64,000 nucleotides of DNA from Pradoshia eiseniae (lineage in GTDB: Bacteria; Bacillota; Bacilli; Bacillales; Pradoshiaceae), in contig NZ_PKOZ01000004.1 of NCBI RefSeq assembly GCF_002946355.1, positions 62,001-126,000 on the forward strand. The letters run 5' to 3'. The notes under the pieces are model-generated. The model was not told where the DNA came from, ran no database searches, and saw only the letters and a program-made list of their open reading frames with translations. Position 1 is the stretch's first letter, and the number at the start of each line of letters is the position of its first letter. A program made the position numbers and the translations under genes. Below, in pieces: positions 36,994-45,132 of the stretch.

Positions 36994-37932
36994 TTATTTC
37001 CCCCATCTTATTGCAGCAGCACCCCATGTAAGTCCTGCCCCAAATCCGACCAGTATGATTAAGTCACCATCATTGATTTTGCCGGCTTCTACTTCTTCAC
37101 ATAAAGCGACCGGGATCGATGCTGATGATGTATTCCCGTATTTATGGACAACTTTAGACATCTTCTCAACAGGAAGCTCTAGGCGCTGCCTTGAAGCCTC
37201 CATGATACGGATATTGGCTTGATGCGGAATGAGAAAACTAACATCATCCTTCGTTAATCCAGCTTTCTGCAGCACATTGAGGGAGGATTCACCCATCTGT
37301 CTGACCGCAAACTTATAAACTTCCCGGCCGTTCATCGTAATGAATTGATCGGCTTTCTCCAAGTGCTTTCCGCCTGCCCCATCCGATCCTAGCTCAAAGG
37401 AAAGAATCCCTTTATTCTCTCCAACCTCTCCCATCACTACTGCACCTGCTCCATCCCCAAACAGCACAGCAGTATTTCGATCATTCCAGTCGGTAATCTT
37501 AGATAGCTTTTCTACCCCGACCACTAGAATATGGCGATAATCGCCTGATTTTATATATTGGGATGCCGTGACGATGCCATATGTAAACCCGGCACAAGCT
37601 GCACTGATGTCCATCGCAGCAGCCTTCCTTGCGCCTAATTTATCTTGGATAATGCAAGCTACGGATGGAAAAGCCTTGTCTGGCGTTACGGTTGCGACTA
37701 AAATTAAATCTATTTCTTCAGCCGTGATTGCTGCATCTTGCAAAGCCTGAACAGCCGCCTCATAAGCCATGTCGGAAGTATCAATGGAGTCATCAGCAAT
37801 TCTTCTCTCCTCAATTCCGGTACGTGTCCGAATCCATTCATCTGAAGTGTCTATGGTTTTCTCTAAATCAAAATTGGTGACCACTTTTTCCGGCAGGTAT
37901 TTCCCTACTCCTAATATGCCAGCATTCATCAT
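36994..37932 (-). CDS. fabH: 3-oxoacyl-[acyl-carrier-protein] synthase III
   Basis: Initiating condensing enzyme: acyl-CoA plus malonyl-ACP; in Bacillus it prefers branched primers. 312 residues (FabHA-type). Catalytic Cys in [14 protein letters not shown] (about 112), His in [19 protein letters not shown] (about 237) and Asn in [14 protein letters not shown] (about 267). N-terminal [12 protein letters not shown] motif. RBS AGGAGAGG; two adjacent ATG codons, either may be used. Confidence 0.97.
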   Translation of the reverse strand: MMNAGILGVGKYLPEKVVTNFDLEKTIDTSDEWIRTRTGIEERRIADDSIDTSDMAYEAAVQALQDAAITAEEIDLILVATVTPDKAFPSVACIIQDKLGARKAAAMDISAACAGFTYGIVTASQYIKSGDYRHILVVGVEKLSKITDWNDRNTAVLFGDGAGAVVMGEVGENKGILSFELGSDGAGGKHLEKADQFITMNGREVYKFAVRQMGESSLNVLQKAGLTKDDVSFLIPHQANIRIMEASRQRLELPVEKMSKVVHKYGNTSSASIPVALCEEVEAGKINDGDLIILVGFGAGLTWGAAAIRWGK

Positions 37933-37969
37933 AGCACCTCTCCTAAATATTCATGTTTATTAATTGATA

Positions 37970-37986
37970 TTAAGACTTGGTACTAA
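37970..37986 (-). promoter_or_regulatory. FapR operator of fabH-fabF
   Basis: Minus strand TTAGTACCAAGTCTTAA, matching the established FapR 17-bp operator. It begins at the -10 box of the fabH promoter, 38 bp before the start codon. Confidence 0.85.
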
Positions 37987-38014
37987 TTTTAAAAGAAGCC
38001 ACCCAGCTTTGCAA
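37986..38014 (-). promoter_or_regulatory. Sigma-A promoter of fabH-fabF
   Basis: Minus strand -35 TTGCAA (38014-38009), 17-bp spacer, -10 TAAAAT (37991-37986). Operator for FapR overlaps its downstream end. Confidence 0.65.
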
Positions 38015-38106
38015 GAAATTTTTGGGATAAAGGTAAATGTCTTATCCAATTGGACAGATTATTCATATCCTAATGTAGACAACTAAGCGCATTGGAGGGT
38101 TTATTA

Positions 38107-38355
38107 ATGGAGTTATTCCCTAAGAAGGAGCAGAGGAACGAGCAATCAGACGGAGGAGGATTAGATAGACTTATGTTTGGTCCTCGCCATAACAAAAAAG
38201 AGACAGCGTCACCTCCGCCATCTCAGTCATCGGGCAGCCAAATAGATATTACAAAATTGATGGAGCACTCAGATACACTAATCAACAGCGTATCAGAGCT
38301 TTCACCGTACCTTCGTAAAATACCATCATTCATTTCAAAATTAATATCAAAATAG
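38107..38355 (+). CDS. Small hypothetical protein in the yjzB position
   Basis: 82 residues from ATG with GGAGGG 7 bp upstream; the frame is open 5 codons further but without a site. N-terminal half is polar, Gly/Pro/Ser-rich (QSDGGGLDRLMFGPRH, TASPPPSQSSGSQ); the C-terminal half (about 47-82) looks helical and amphipathic: DITKLMEHSDTLINSVSELSPYLRKIP. B. subtilis carries yjzB at this point, opposite to comZ; homology is by position and not certain. Ends 3 bp before the comZ stop on the other strand. Confidence 0.65.
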   Translation: MELFPKKEQRNEQSDGGGLDRLMFGPRHNKKETASPPPSQSSGSQIDITKLMEHSDTLINSVSELSPYLRKIPSFISKLISK

Positions 38356-38358
38356 CCG

Positions 38359-38547
38359 TTATTTTTGCGAGTTCTTTCCATCTTTATAGCCTTTATCATA
38401 CGCCTCATTCATTATATCTTTGAATAAGTCCATAAATGGCAGTAGATCTCTCTTATGGATATCCAGATTACTCTCAGTCATCCTCTTCTTAATCTCCGGA
38501 TAATATTTCATAGCCAGGGATAAATAATCAATCTTTCGTTTCGCCAT
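38359..38547 (-). CDS. comZ: Competence operon regulator ComZ
   Basis: Small protein that negatively affects comG expression in B. subtilis. 62 residues: KIDYLSLAMKYYPEIKKRM, then HKRDLLPFMDLFKDIMNEAYDKGYKDGKN, aligning with the B. subtilis FLQIAMKYLPEAKEQL and PFMNLFTTVMAEAYELGKSDAK segments. RBS GGAGG. In B. subtilis comZ follows med; here the gene upstream is not Med-like. Confidence 0.85.
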   Translation of the reverse strand: MAKRKIDYLSLAMKYYPEIKKRMTESNLDIHKRDLLPFMDLFKDIMNEAYDKGYKDGKNSQK

Positions 38548-38573
38548 ACTACAGCCTCCTCATAAAAGTAAAT

Positions 38574-38601
38574 CCCCTTTCATATAGAAAGGGGTATTTT
38601 T
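38574..38601. terminator. Hairpin between comZ and its upstream neighbour
   Basis: CCCCTTTC (38574-38581) with GAAAGGGG (38587-38594). T-runs are present on both strands, so it may end transcription from either side. Confidence 0.7.
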
Positions 38602-38651
38602 TAAAGTTATTTCTTAAGAAGATATATTTAAAAGGAGTTTCCTTGGCGATC

Positions 38652-39425
38652 TTATTTTCGATAAAAGACACTCCTTATCCTTTTCTCTATGGTTTCTCTA
38701 TGTCTTCGAAGCATCTCCACCCCTTGTTCAGGCTTTATGCGAGCATCTGCGTAGTGGACTTGTTCACCCACAATATACTCCCTGTCTTGTGCAACACCGA
38801 TACTATCGTAGAGGATGCTGTAACCAATTTCCTTTAGTACCTCATCCCAATGATTTTCCACTCCAGACCGGAGCTGATAAGCACCGCCCTCCAGCTCAGC
38901 AACCTCTATAATGGCATTGATAGCATCATCAATATAGAGAACGTCTCGCCGATCCTCCCTTTCATATTCTTCAAAAGGAAATGATCGATCAATCAGACTA
39001 TGCTCAAAAAAACTGTTCTCTGGCTGCCATGATCCATACATTGACGGCAAGTGAACCCAGACATTGGACTTAGACCATTCTGTTACATTCATGAAAGGCC
39101 GCTGAGTTGCATGGGTAATGTAAACAATCTTGCAGGAATTCTCCTTAAGCTCTTCTAGGAAATCTTGAATGGCAGACCACCCAGGGTTTACGTGACAAAC
39201 ATAAATAACAGACTCTTCTTCTGACCTTAGTAAAAATTCTTCCAACTGGCATAAAACCCAATTCGCATTTCTCCCCAAATACAACTCCTTCTCTTCCCTT
39301 TCTCGCTTATCTAAATATGGCAAAGAGGGCTCAACACCAATCACTTCCTGACCGTTTTCCATCAGTTTCATGCAAAGTTCAAATGATACATAAGAAAATG
39401 GCGCTACAACGATGTTCCTTGGCAT
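38652..39425 (-). CDS. NAD-dependent epimerase-like protein (YjaV position)
   Basis: 257 residues from ATG MPRNIVVAPFSYVSFELCMKLMENG, which has a run of six G 7 bp upstream; the longer frame into the upstream gene is not favoured. It looks like a degenerate SDR/epimerase: Rossmann-like start, VIYVCHVNPGWSAIQDFLEELKENSCKIVYI (about 72-102), and SMYGSWQPENSFFE at the place of the YxxxK motif, with YIDDAINAIIEVAE as in extended SDRs. The glycine-rich nucleotide motif and catalytic Lys are not evident, so it may not be an active reductase. Partner of the upstream gene. Confidence 0.6.
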   Translation of the reverse strand: MPRNIVVAPFSYVSFELCMKLMENGQEVIGVEPSLPYLDKREREEKELYLGRNANWVLCQLEEFLLRSEEESVIYVCHVNPGWSAIQDFLEELKENSCKIVYITHATQRPFMNVTEWSKSNVWVHLPSMYGSWQPENSFFEHSLIDRSFPFEEYEREDRRDVLYIDDAINAIIEVAELEGGAYQLRSGVENHWDEVLKEIGYSILYDSIGVAQDREYIVGEQVHYADARIKPEQGVEMLRRHRETIEKRIRSVFYRK

Positions 39426-39483
39426 AGTAAAACCCCCCGCCAGTTTTTTTAACCTTATGCATCGGAAACAGGGGTTATGCTTC

Positions 39484-40200
39484 TTATAATTGTTTTTCAT
39501 GCCTTCTGAAAAAGGAATTCATAAGATAAGGTATGCTATATCTTTTTTCTGGGGTTACATAGTTTATTTCAAGATGTGCAAGTTCATGAGTGAGGTCTTG
39601 ATAATAGGCCGTTAAATCTCTTTCATAATGATTCATTACTTGGATTAAAAAGATGGGGATTTCTTTTGGCAGATGACAGTCACCCTGGCTCTTAATCCAC
39701 TGGGAGACTTCATCTGATTCAATCTTATATGCAAGACTAATCTCTTTCATAAATTTCTTATGAAAGAATTTATTCTCCTTCTCCTTTTGGTAGCGCTTCA
39801 CTAATGATAGCTCAGGATTAATCATTCCGATGGAACGGATTTTACCTTCAAGAAGTGCACAAACTTTCTCAAGGAGCAACGCACCTGTCCCCTCTGCTAA
39901 AAGATGAATTTTTTCGTTTATGATTTCTTGACGAATAAAATACGCGTACAATTCAGCAAGCCTTTCTGCTGCTTCTTCATTTCCCCAATGTGTACCAAGG
40001 TTAGAACTGACTAGGGTATAACCCTTTCCAAGCAAATGATCCACCATTTGCTTCTTACCAGGATGCTCCATCCAGTAATTGGATTTCTCCATTATATAAT
40101 AATTATCTCCGCCTATTAGAAGAATTGAAAATCCACTCGGCCGTTCCGGGTAGAAGATGGTTGTCCATTCATTGTTAAATCGAAATGTTTTTTGGTTCAT
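39484..40200 (-). CDS. Alpha/beta-hydrolase-like protein (YjaU position)
   Basis: 239 residues from ATG MNQKTFRFNNEWTTIFYPERPSG. Hydrolase-like layout: GFSILLIGGDNYYIMEK (oxyanion region), IHLLAEGTGALLLEKV (about 97-112), where the nucleophile elbow would be GxSxG but reads AEGTGA, and IPIFLIQVMNHYERDLTAYY near the acid residue. The missing Ser suggests a non-catalytic or altered member. Belongs with the next gene as in the yjaU-yjaV pair of B. subtilis; function unknown. Confidence 0.55.
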   Translation of the reverse strand: MNQKTFRFNNEWTTIFYPERPSGFSILLIGGDNYYIMEKSNYWMEHPGKKQMVDHLLGKGYTLVSSNLGTHWGNEEAAERLAELYAYFIRQEIINEKIHLLAEGTGALLLEKVCALLEGKIRSIGMINPELSLVKRYQKEKENKFFHKKFMKEISLAYKIESDEVSQWIKSQGDCHLPKEIPIFLIQVMNHYERDLTAYYQDLTHELAHLEINYVTPEKRYSIPYLMNSFFRRHEKQL

Positions 40201-40440
40201 CAGCACTTTCCCCTTAATAGTTGTTACCTTGATAATGTATGTTTGAGCGCAGGAAGATGTCCGGGCATATTCTTCTAATTGTCCTTAAATCGGTTCGAGA
40301 CATAATTTTTACCCACGCAGGGAATGATAGACCATATATATATTTGGAAAATTTAACTTAGCGAAATGCTTTAAATTCTTTCCAGTTATTTTAATCTATG
40401 ATAGAATAATGAATGATTGTAGATGAACGGGGTGAACAAG

Positions 40441-40629
40441 TTGAAATATATTTTTACATTTATCTGGACATTTGCATTGACACATATGGTCATGTACGTG
40501 ACGAGTGCAATGGTTGAAGGCGGAGAATATGTATTTAGCACTGCTTCAATTCTCGCTGTTGCCATCACCATTTTGATTCTTCTCGTTGCGGCGATCATAC
40601 CGAATGAACCTGTACAAGAGCATCATTAA
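40441..40629 (+). CDS. yjzD: DUF2929 membrane protein YjzD
   Basis: 62 residues, two membrane helices (about 3-22 and 35-54), ending AAIIPNEPVQEHH, typical of YjzD/DUF2929 with its His-rich tail. I start it at TTG (40441), with GGGGTG 6 bp before, because relatives begin at this point; an ATG 6 codons upstream is the alternative. Divergent from the yjaU-like gene; convergent with yjzC. Confidence 0.8.
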   Translation: MKYIFTFIWTFALTHMVMYVTSAMVEGGEYVFSTASILAVAITILILLVAAIIPNEPVQEHH

Positions 40630-40646
40630 TTTATTGCAGCAAATAA

Positions 40647-40680
40647 GCAAAAGGACAGCCATTTGGTTGTCCTTTTTGCT
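40647..40680 (+). terminator. Terminator between yjzD and yjzC
   Basis: AGCAAAAGGACAGCC (40647-40661) with GGTTGTCCTTTTTGCT (40665-40680); serves yjzD and possibly yjzC from the other side. Confidence 0.75.
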
Positions 40681-40712
40681 CTTTACCATGCTATAGGGAT
40701 TATTCCCGTCCT

Positions 40713-40892
40713 TCACGGTTTTCTAACATATGACCAATGTCGGTTGTGATTTGAGTTCTCCGGAAAAGGGTCTCCGGCTTTTAATCGAATTTTCTTCGGA
40801 TTAACAACATTGCTCCCTGTTTCTCCGATTTCAATATATTCACCATTGTTCGGTGCCTTCTGACCATGCTTAAAATGACGATTCTGTCCCAA
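40713..40892 (-). CDS. yjzC: YjzC-like small protein, TTG start
   Basis: 59 residues, below the usual length cutoff. Starts at TTG with GGAGGG 6 bp upstream: MGQNRHFKHGQKAPNNGEYI, then EIGETGSNVVNPKKIRLKAG and DPFPENSNHNRHW. The GQxxxFKxGQKAPNxGxYxEIGETGS and FPENSNHNRxW blocks identify the YjzC family. Function unknown. Lies just upstream of argF on the same strand, as in B. subtilis. Confidence 0.85.
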   Translation of the reverse strand: MGQNRHFKHGQKAPNNGEYIEIGETGSNVVNPKKIRLKAGDPFPENSNHNRHWSYVRKP

Positions 40893-40937
40893 GAAAATCC
40901 CTCCTTTTCTCTTCTAGAATCCCCATTTTCCTCTAAT

Positions 40938-41906
40938 TCATGCCTGCCTTGGTGTCGACATCAGATCAACAAGCAAAGCTTTTTGAGCGTGCAGGCGATT
41001 GCCGGCCTGCTTAATGACGACTGAATGCGCTGAATCAATAACAGAGGCTGCCACTTCTTCGCCCCGATGGGCCGGCAAGCAATGCATAAACAAATAATCT
41101 TCTTTCGCGCAGGCTGTAAGCTTATCATTGACCTGATAATCAGCAAAATCCGTTAGCCTTTTTTCATTTTCCAGCTCCTGTCCCATACTCGTCCAGACAT
41201 CACAATATAGGACATCTGCATTCTTTGCTGCTTCATATGGATCGTGGACAATTTCCACCTTGGCACCAGTACCGATAGAAGCACTTTGGGCTGCTTCTAT
41301 CGCTTCTTTATTGGGCTCATATCCGGCTGGTGTCGCACAAACAACATGCATGCCGGCAAGTGCGCCAGCGACCAGTAAGGAATTGGCCACATTATTTCCG
41401 TCTCCTATGTAAGCGAGTTTTAATCCGGAAAGCTCACCCTTTATCTCCTTGATTGTCAATAAATCCGCCAAAGCTTGGCAGGGGTGCTCAAAATCTGTCA
41501 ATCCGTTTATAACCGGCACGGACGCATATTCTGCCACGGCTTGAGCCCTTGAATGTTCATGTGTCCTAATCATTAACCCATCCACATACTCAGACAGCAC
41601 TTGAGCTGTATCACTGATTGGCTCACCTCGTCCCAGCTGTGTGTCATGACCGCTCAAAAAAATGGCACTGCCGCCAAGCTGGAGCATTCCAGTCTCAAAG
41701 GATACCCTCGTTCTCGTTGAGTTTTTCTCAAAAATCATGCCAAGTATTTTTCCTTTAAGTGGAAGGTCAGAAAACCCTGCCTGCATACGCGCCTTTAATT
41801 CTCCTGCTAAATCAAGCAAGTCTGCTAACTGCTCTGGCGTCAGTTGACTCATCTCCAAGAAATCCTTTTGATTCAATATAGGGTTAATCCCATACATTAT
41901 TCGCAA
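40938..41906 (-). CDS. argF: Ornithine carbamoyltransferase
   Basis: Makes citrulline from ornithine and carbamoyl phosphate. 322 residues. Carbamoyl-phosphate motif STRTRVSFETGMLQLGG (about 57-73), HPCQALADLLTIKEIKG with the ornithine-side HPxQ, and HCLPAHRGEEV (about 274-284). Last gene of argCJBDF, 30 bp after argD. Start uncertain: TTG at 41906 or ATG three codons later. carA/carB, which sit between argD and argF in B. subtilis, are missing. Confidence 0.95.
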   Translation of the reverse strand: MRIMYGINPILNQKDFLEMSQLTPEQLADLLDLAGELKARMQAGFSDLPLKGKILGMIFEKNSTRTRVSFETGMLQLGGSAIFLSGHDTQLGRGEPISDTAQVLSEYVDGLMIRTHEHSRAQAVAEYASVPVINGLTDFEHPCQALADLLTIKEIKGELSGLKLAYIGDGNNVANSLLVAGALAGMHVVCATPAGYEPNKEAIEAAQSASIGTGAKVEIVHDPYEAAKNADVLYCDVWTSMGQELENEKRLTDFADYQVNDKLTACAKEDYLFMHCLPAHRGEEVAASVIDSAHSVVIKQAGNRLHAQKALLVDLMSTPRQA

Positions 41907-41936
41907 TTTCCCATTACCCCTCTCCCTGGTTAGCTT

Positions 41937-43094
41937 TCATGATAGAACCGATTCAATCCGGAACCCTTCCTCTATTTTCTCTAAAGCGATTGATAATTCT
42001 TCTTTTGTGACCGTTAACGGTGGAAGTATACGCACCACACTAGGTCCGGCCGTTAAAGCCAATAACTGTTTATCTTGCAGACGCATGATATAAGGAGCAG
42101 CTTCAGCTTGTATTTCAAGCCCAATCATAAAACCATCTCCCCGAACATCTTTAATTGCCGGTGTACGTTCGGCAATCTTCTTTAACTCTCCCATAAACCA
42201 TGCAGATTTCTCTCTAACCTCTGCAAGAAACGCTTCATCACTGATTTTTGCTAGAACAGCCCTGCTTGCCGCCAAAGAAATCGGGTTTCCGCCAAAGGTT
42301 GAGCCATGAACCCCTGCTGAGCATGCTTGTTCCAGCCCAGCCTTAGCCATAACAGCACCAATCGGCAATCCATTTCCAAGCCCTTTGGCTGTCGTGACAA
42401 TATCAGGCTTCACTCCTTCATATTTTAAATAAGCGAATGGATAGCCGGTACGCCCATTGCCCGTTTGCACTTCATCGATAATCAGAAGAGCATCATGCTC
42501 TTGGCAAAGCTTTGTCAGCCCTGTCAGAAAAGATTCAGTTCCAGGAATGACACCGCCCTCACCCTGAATGACCTCAACCAATACAGCAGCCGTCGAGTTA
42601 TCGATTGCTTTCTCAAAAGCCTCTAAATCATTAAAGGGGAGATAGCTGAACCCCTCAAGAACAGGACCGAATCCCGTATGAATCGAGCTTTGGCCAGTAG
42701 CAGCCATCGCACCAAATGTTCTCCCATGAAAAGATTGACTGCACGTAATGATATTTGTTTTTCCAGTTGCTCTTCTGGCAAATTTAAGTGCCGCCTCATT
42801 CGCTTCTGTTCCGCTATTACAAAAAAACACCTTATCAAGCCCACTTAATCGAGCCAATTGAGAGGCGACCTCTTCTTGAATGGGAATCTGAAACAAATTG
42901 GAGGTATGCCAAAATTGACCAAGCTGTGCTTGGACTGCCTCCATGACTTCCGCATCGCCATGCCCAAGATTGATAACCCCAATTCCAGAGGTGAAGTCCA
43001 AATATTCCTTTCCATCTGCTGCTGTCAGCCAGGCTCCCTCGGCTTTAACTGGTGTGATTCCCCACTTTTTATAAACCGGAAGTAATGATGACAA
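41937..43094 (-). CDS. argD: Acetylornithine aminotransferase
   Basis: PLP enzyme converting N-acetylglutamate semialdehyde to N-acetylornithine. 385 residues from TTG at 43094 (LSSLLPVYKKWG aligned with the MSSL start of relatives; AAAGGATGG upstream); a longer frame would run into argB. FCNSGTEANEAALKFARRATGK binds the phosphate, QSFHGRTFGAMAATGQ follows, DEVQTGNGRTG holds the PLP Asp, and the Schiff-base Lys is in VTTAKGLGNGLPIGAV (about 239). Confidence 0.95.
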   Translation of the reverse strand: MSSLLPVYKKWGITPVKAEGAWLTAADGKEYLDFTSGIGVINLGHGDAEVMEAVQAQLGQFWHTSNLFQIPIQEEVASQLARLSGLDKVFFCNSGTEANEAALKFARRATGKTNIITCSQSFHGRTFGAMAATGQSSIHTGFGPVLEGFSYLPFNDLEAFEKAIDNSTAAVLVEVIQGEGGVIPGTESFLTGLTKLCQEHDALLIIDEVQTGNGRTGYPFAYLKYEGVKPDIVTTAKGLGNGLPIGAVMAKAGLEQACSAGVHGSTFGGNPISLAASRAVLAKISDEAFLAEVREKSAWFMGELKKIAERTPAIKDVRGDGFMIGLEIQAEAAPYIMRLQDKQLLALTAGPSVVRILPPLTVTKEELSIALEKIEEGFRIESVLS

Positions 43095-43111
43095 TCCTAT
43101 CCATCCTTTCT

Positions 43112-43867
43112 CTAGGCCCCCAAAAATGTACCCTTCCATTGACTATTGGAAAAGAATTGGGACACCCCGCTCGTTATTAATATCCTTGAAGCCCCTTCTT
43201 GCTTTGCTTGTATGGCGGCATTCACTTTCGGTATCATCCCTCCATAAATGGTACCTTCGTCTATCAACTGCCGAATTTCTGGCTCGGTTAAATGCTCGAT
43301 TATGCAAGACCCGTTTCTGACTCCATCTACATCAGTGATGAATATACAAAGTTCTGCATGGAGGGCAGCAGCAACAGCACCTGCAGCTGTATCTGCATTT
43401 ACATTCAGCTTATCGCCCGACTGGCTGATGGAGATTGGCGTTAATACAGGATAGATTTCCTTAGACAAGAGAACTTCAAGAAGGTCAGTGTTAACCTTGT
43501 TAATCCTTCCAACTTCCCCTAGAGCATCTTGATCAATATGCTCAGCTTTAAGAATCTCACCGTCTGAGCCGTTCAAGCCAACCGCTTTGAATCCATGTGA
43601 CTGAAGCATATGGACAAGATGACGGTTCGTTTTCCCGGCAAGAACCAGTTCCGCAATCTCCAGCGTTTCTTTTGTCGTCTTTCGAAGCCCGTTCTCAAAT
43701 TGGACAGGAACATCAAATTTAGCCAGCATCTCATTTATATCCGGTCCTCCCCCATGCACGAACACAAAGGAATAACCTTCATCTCTCAATTCACCCAAAC
43801 TGACAAAGAACTTTTCTGATAGACGGCTAATAATGCTTCCTCCACATTTGATTACAATCGTTTTCAT
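43112..43867 (-). CDS. argB: Acetylglutamate kinase
   Basis: Phosphorylates N-acetylglutamate. 251 residues, amino-acid kinase fold: MKTIVIKCGGSIISRL (nucleotide loop), VHGGGPDINEMLAKFD (about 38-53), LNVNADTAAGAVAAALHA, LCIFITDVDGV and YGGMIPKVNAAIQAKQEG (about 211-228). Short form lacking the N-terminal helix of arginine-sensitive kinases, so probably not feedback-inhibited; ArgJ would be the controlled step. Spacings of 12 and 17 bp to its neighbours. Confidence 0.96.
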   Translation of the reverse strand: MKTIVIKCGGSIISRLSEKFFVSLGELRDEGYSFVFVHGGGPDINEMLAKFDVPVQFENGLRKTTKETLEIAELVLAGKTNRHLVHMLQSHGFKAVGLNGSDGEILKAEHIDQDALGEVGRINKVNTDLLEVLLSKEIYPVLTPISISQSGDKLNVNADTAAGAVAAALHAELCIFITDVDGVRNGSCIIEHLTEPEIRQLIDEGTIYGGMIPKVNAAIQAKQEGASRILITSGVSQFFSNSQWKGTFLGA

Positions 43868-43879
43868 CGTCGCCTCTCC

Positions 43880-45106
43880 TTATGTTCGATAGCTGGCATT
43901 GATTTTGACATAATCATAGGTCAGATCGCAGCCCCAAGCTTTTCCCGCTCCAAGTCCATCAGCCAATTGGATATAGATTCGAACCTCTTCTCCAAGCAAA
44001 TACTCACGGGCTTGTTCCTCATTAAAAATGACTGGTGTGCCATGATGGAATACCTCTACCGGCCCAAAGGAAATACTTACTCTGTCCTGATTAAATGGGA
44101 TATTACTGCTGCCCATTGCTCCGACAATTCTTCCCCAGTTGGCATCTGCTCCGTAAACGGCTGTCTTAACAAGATTGGAGGCGATGACCGTCTTGGCGAT
44201 TGCCTTTGCTTCTTGATCCGTTTCTGCTCCGGTGACATGGACCTCCACTAGTTTAGTCGCTCCTTCACCATCCCTGGCAATTTTCTTCGCCAGACACTCA
44301 CATGTTTCTTTCAGCAAGCTCATAAACACATACCAGTCAGGGTGCTTTTCAGTCAATGGTTCATTTCCAGCCATTCCATTGGCCATGACGAGAACCATAT
44401 CATTGGTGGATGTGTCTCCGTCAACGGTGATTTGATTAAAGGATACATCGGTTACTTTTCTCAATGCTCGCTCCAGCGATTTCTGTTCAACATTTGCATC
44501 AGTTGTTATAAATCCAAGCATAGTCGCCATATTAGGATGAATCATGCCAGAACCTTTTGCGGCACCTCCCATAGAGACGGTAACCCCATTGATCTGTGCT
44601 TCAAATGCACATTTCTTCGTGCAGGTGTCAGTGGTTAGAATCGCCTTTTCAAAGCCCGCTTCTCCTGCCTTATCCTTGGTCAGCTTAATTTCCTTAATAC
44701 CGGCTGTAATTTTGTCAATCTCAAGATATTGCCCAATCACGCCAGTAGAGGCGACCGCCACCTCATAAGGGGGTAAGCTAAGTTTTTCGGCGACTGCTGC
44801 CCGCATCATTTCCGCATCCTTCTGTCCTCGCTCTCCAGTACAGGCATTCGCACAGGCACTATTTACGACCAATGCCTGCAGTGTGCCATTCTTAGCTATG
44901 CTCTCCTTTGTAACATGGATTGGTGCCGCCTGATAAGAGTTCAAAGTATAGACAGCTGCTGCCTGGGCAGGCACTTCAGAATAAATAATCCCTAAATCAT
45001 TATGGGAGTATCGTAAACCTGCGTGTATCCCTTCTGCGACAAAGCCTTTGGGTGTCAATATTCCTCCATCAATTGCCTTTATAAACTCCTTCACCTCTAC
45101 GTTCAT
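43880..45106 (-). CDS. argJ: Bifunctional glutamate N-acetyltransferase / amino-acid acetyltransferase
   Basis: Recycles the acetyl group from N-acetylornithine to glutamate and usually also uses acetyl-CoA. 408 residues. The self-cleavage site is in GSGMIHPNMATMLGFI, before the Thr of ATML (about 192), giving alpha and beta chains. Also VAVASTGVIGQYLEID, TTDTCTKKCAFEA and DANWGRIVGAMGSS (about 331-344). Presence of ArgJ with ArgC, B, D shows the cyclic acetyl pathway. Confidence 0.96.
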   Translation of the reverse strand: MNVEVKEFIKAIDGGILTPKGFVAEGIHAGLRYSHNDLGIIYSEVPAQAAAVYTLNSYQAAPIHVTKESIAKNGTLQALVVNSACANACTGERGQKDAEMMRAAVAEKLSLPPYEVAVASTGVIGQYLEIDKITAGIKEIKLTKDKAGEAGFEKAILTTDTCTKKCAFEAQINGVTVSMGGAAKGSGMIHPNMATMLGFITTDANVEQKSLERALRKVTDVSFNQITVDGDTSTNDMVLVMANGMAGNEPLTEKHPDWYVFMSLLKETCECLAKKIARDGEGATKLVEVHVTGAETDQEAKAIAKTVIASNLVKTAVYGADANWGRIVGAMGSSNIPFNQDRVSISFGPVEVFHHGTPVIFNEEQAREYLLGEEVRIYIQLADGLGAGKAWGCDLTYDYVKINASYRT

Positions 45107-45132
45107 CCAACTCTTCCTTTCCGAAATTATTT

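Noticed and set aside
43095-43139. ArgD start inside argB
   Set aside because: The longer frame overlaps argB by 28 bp and has no homologous residues; TTG at 43094 aligns with relatives.
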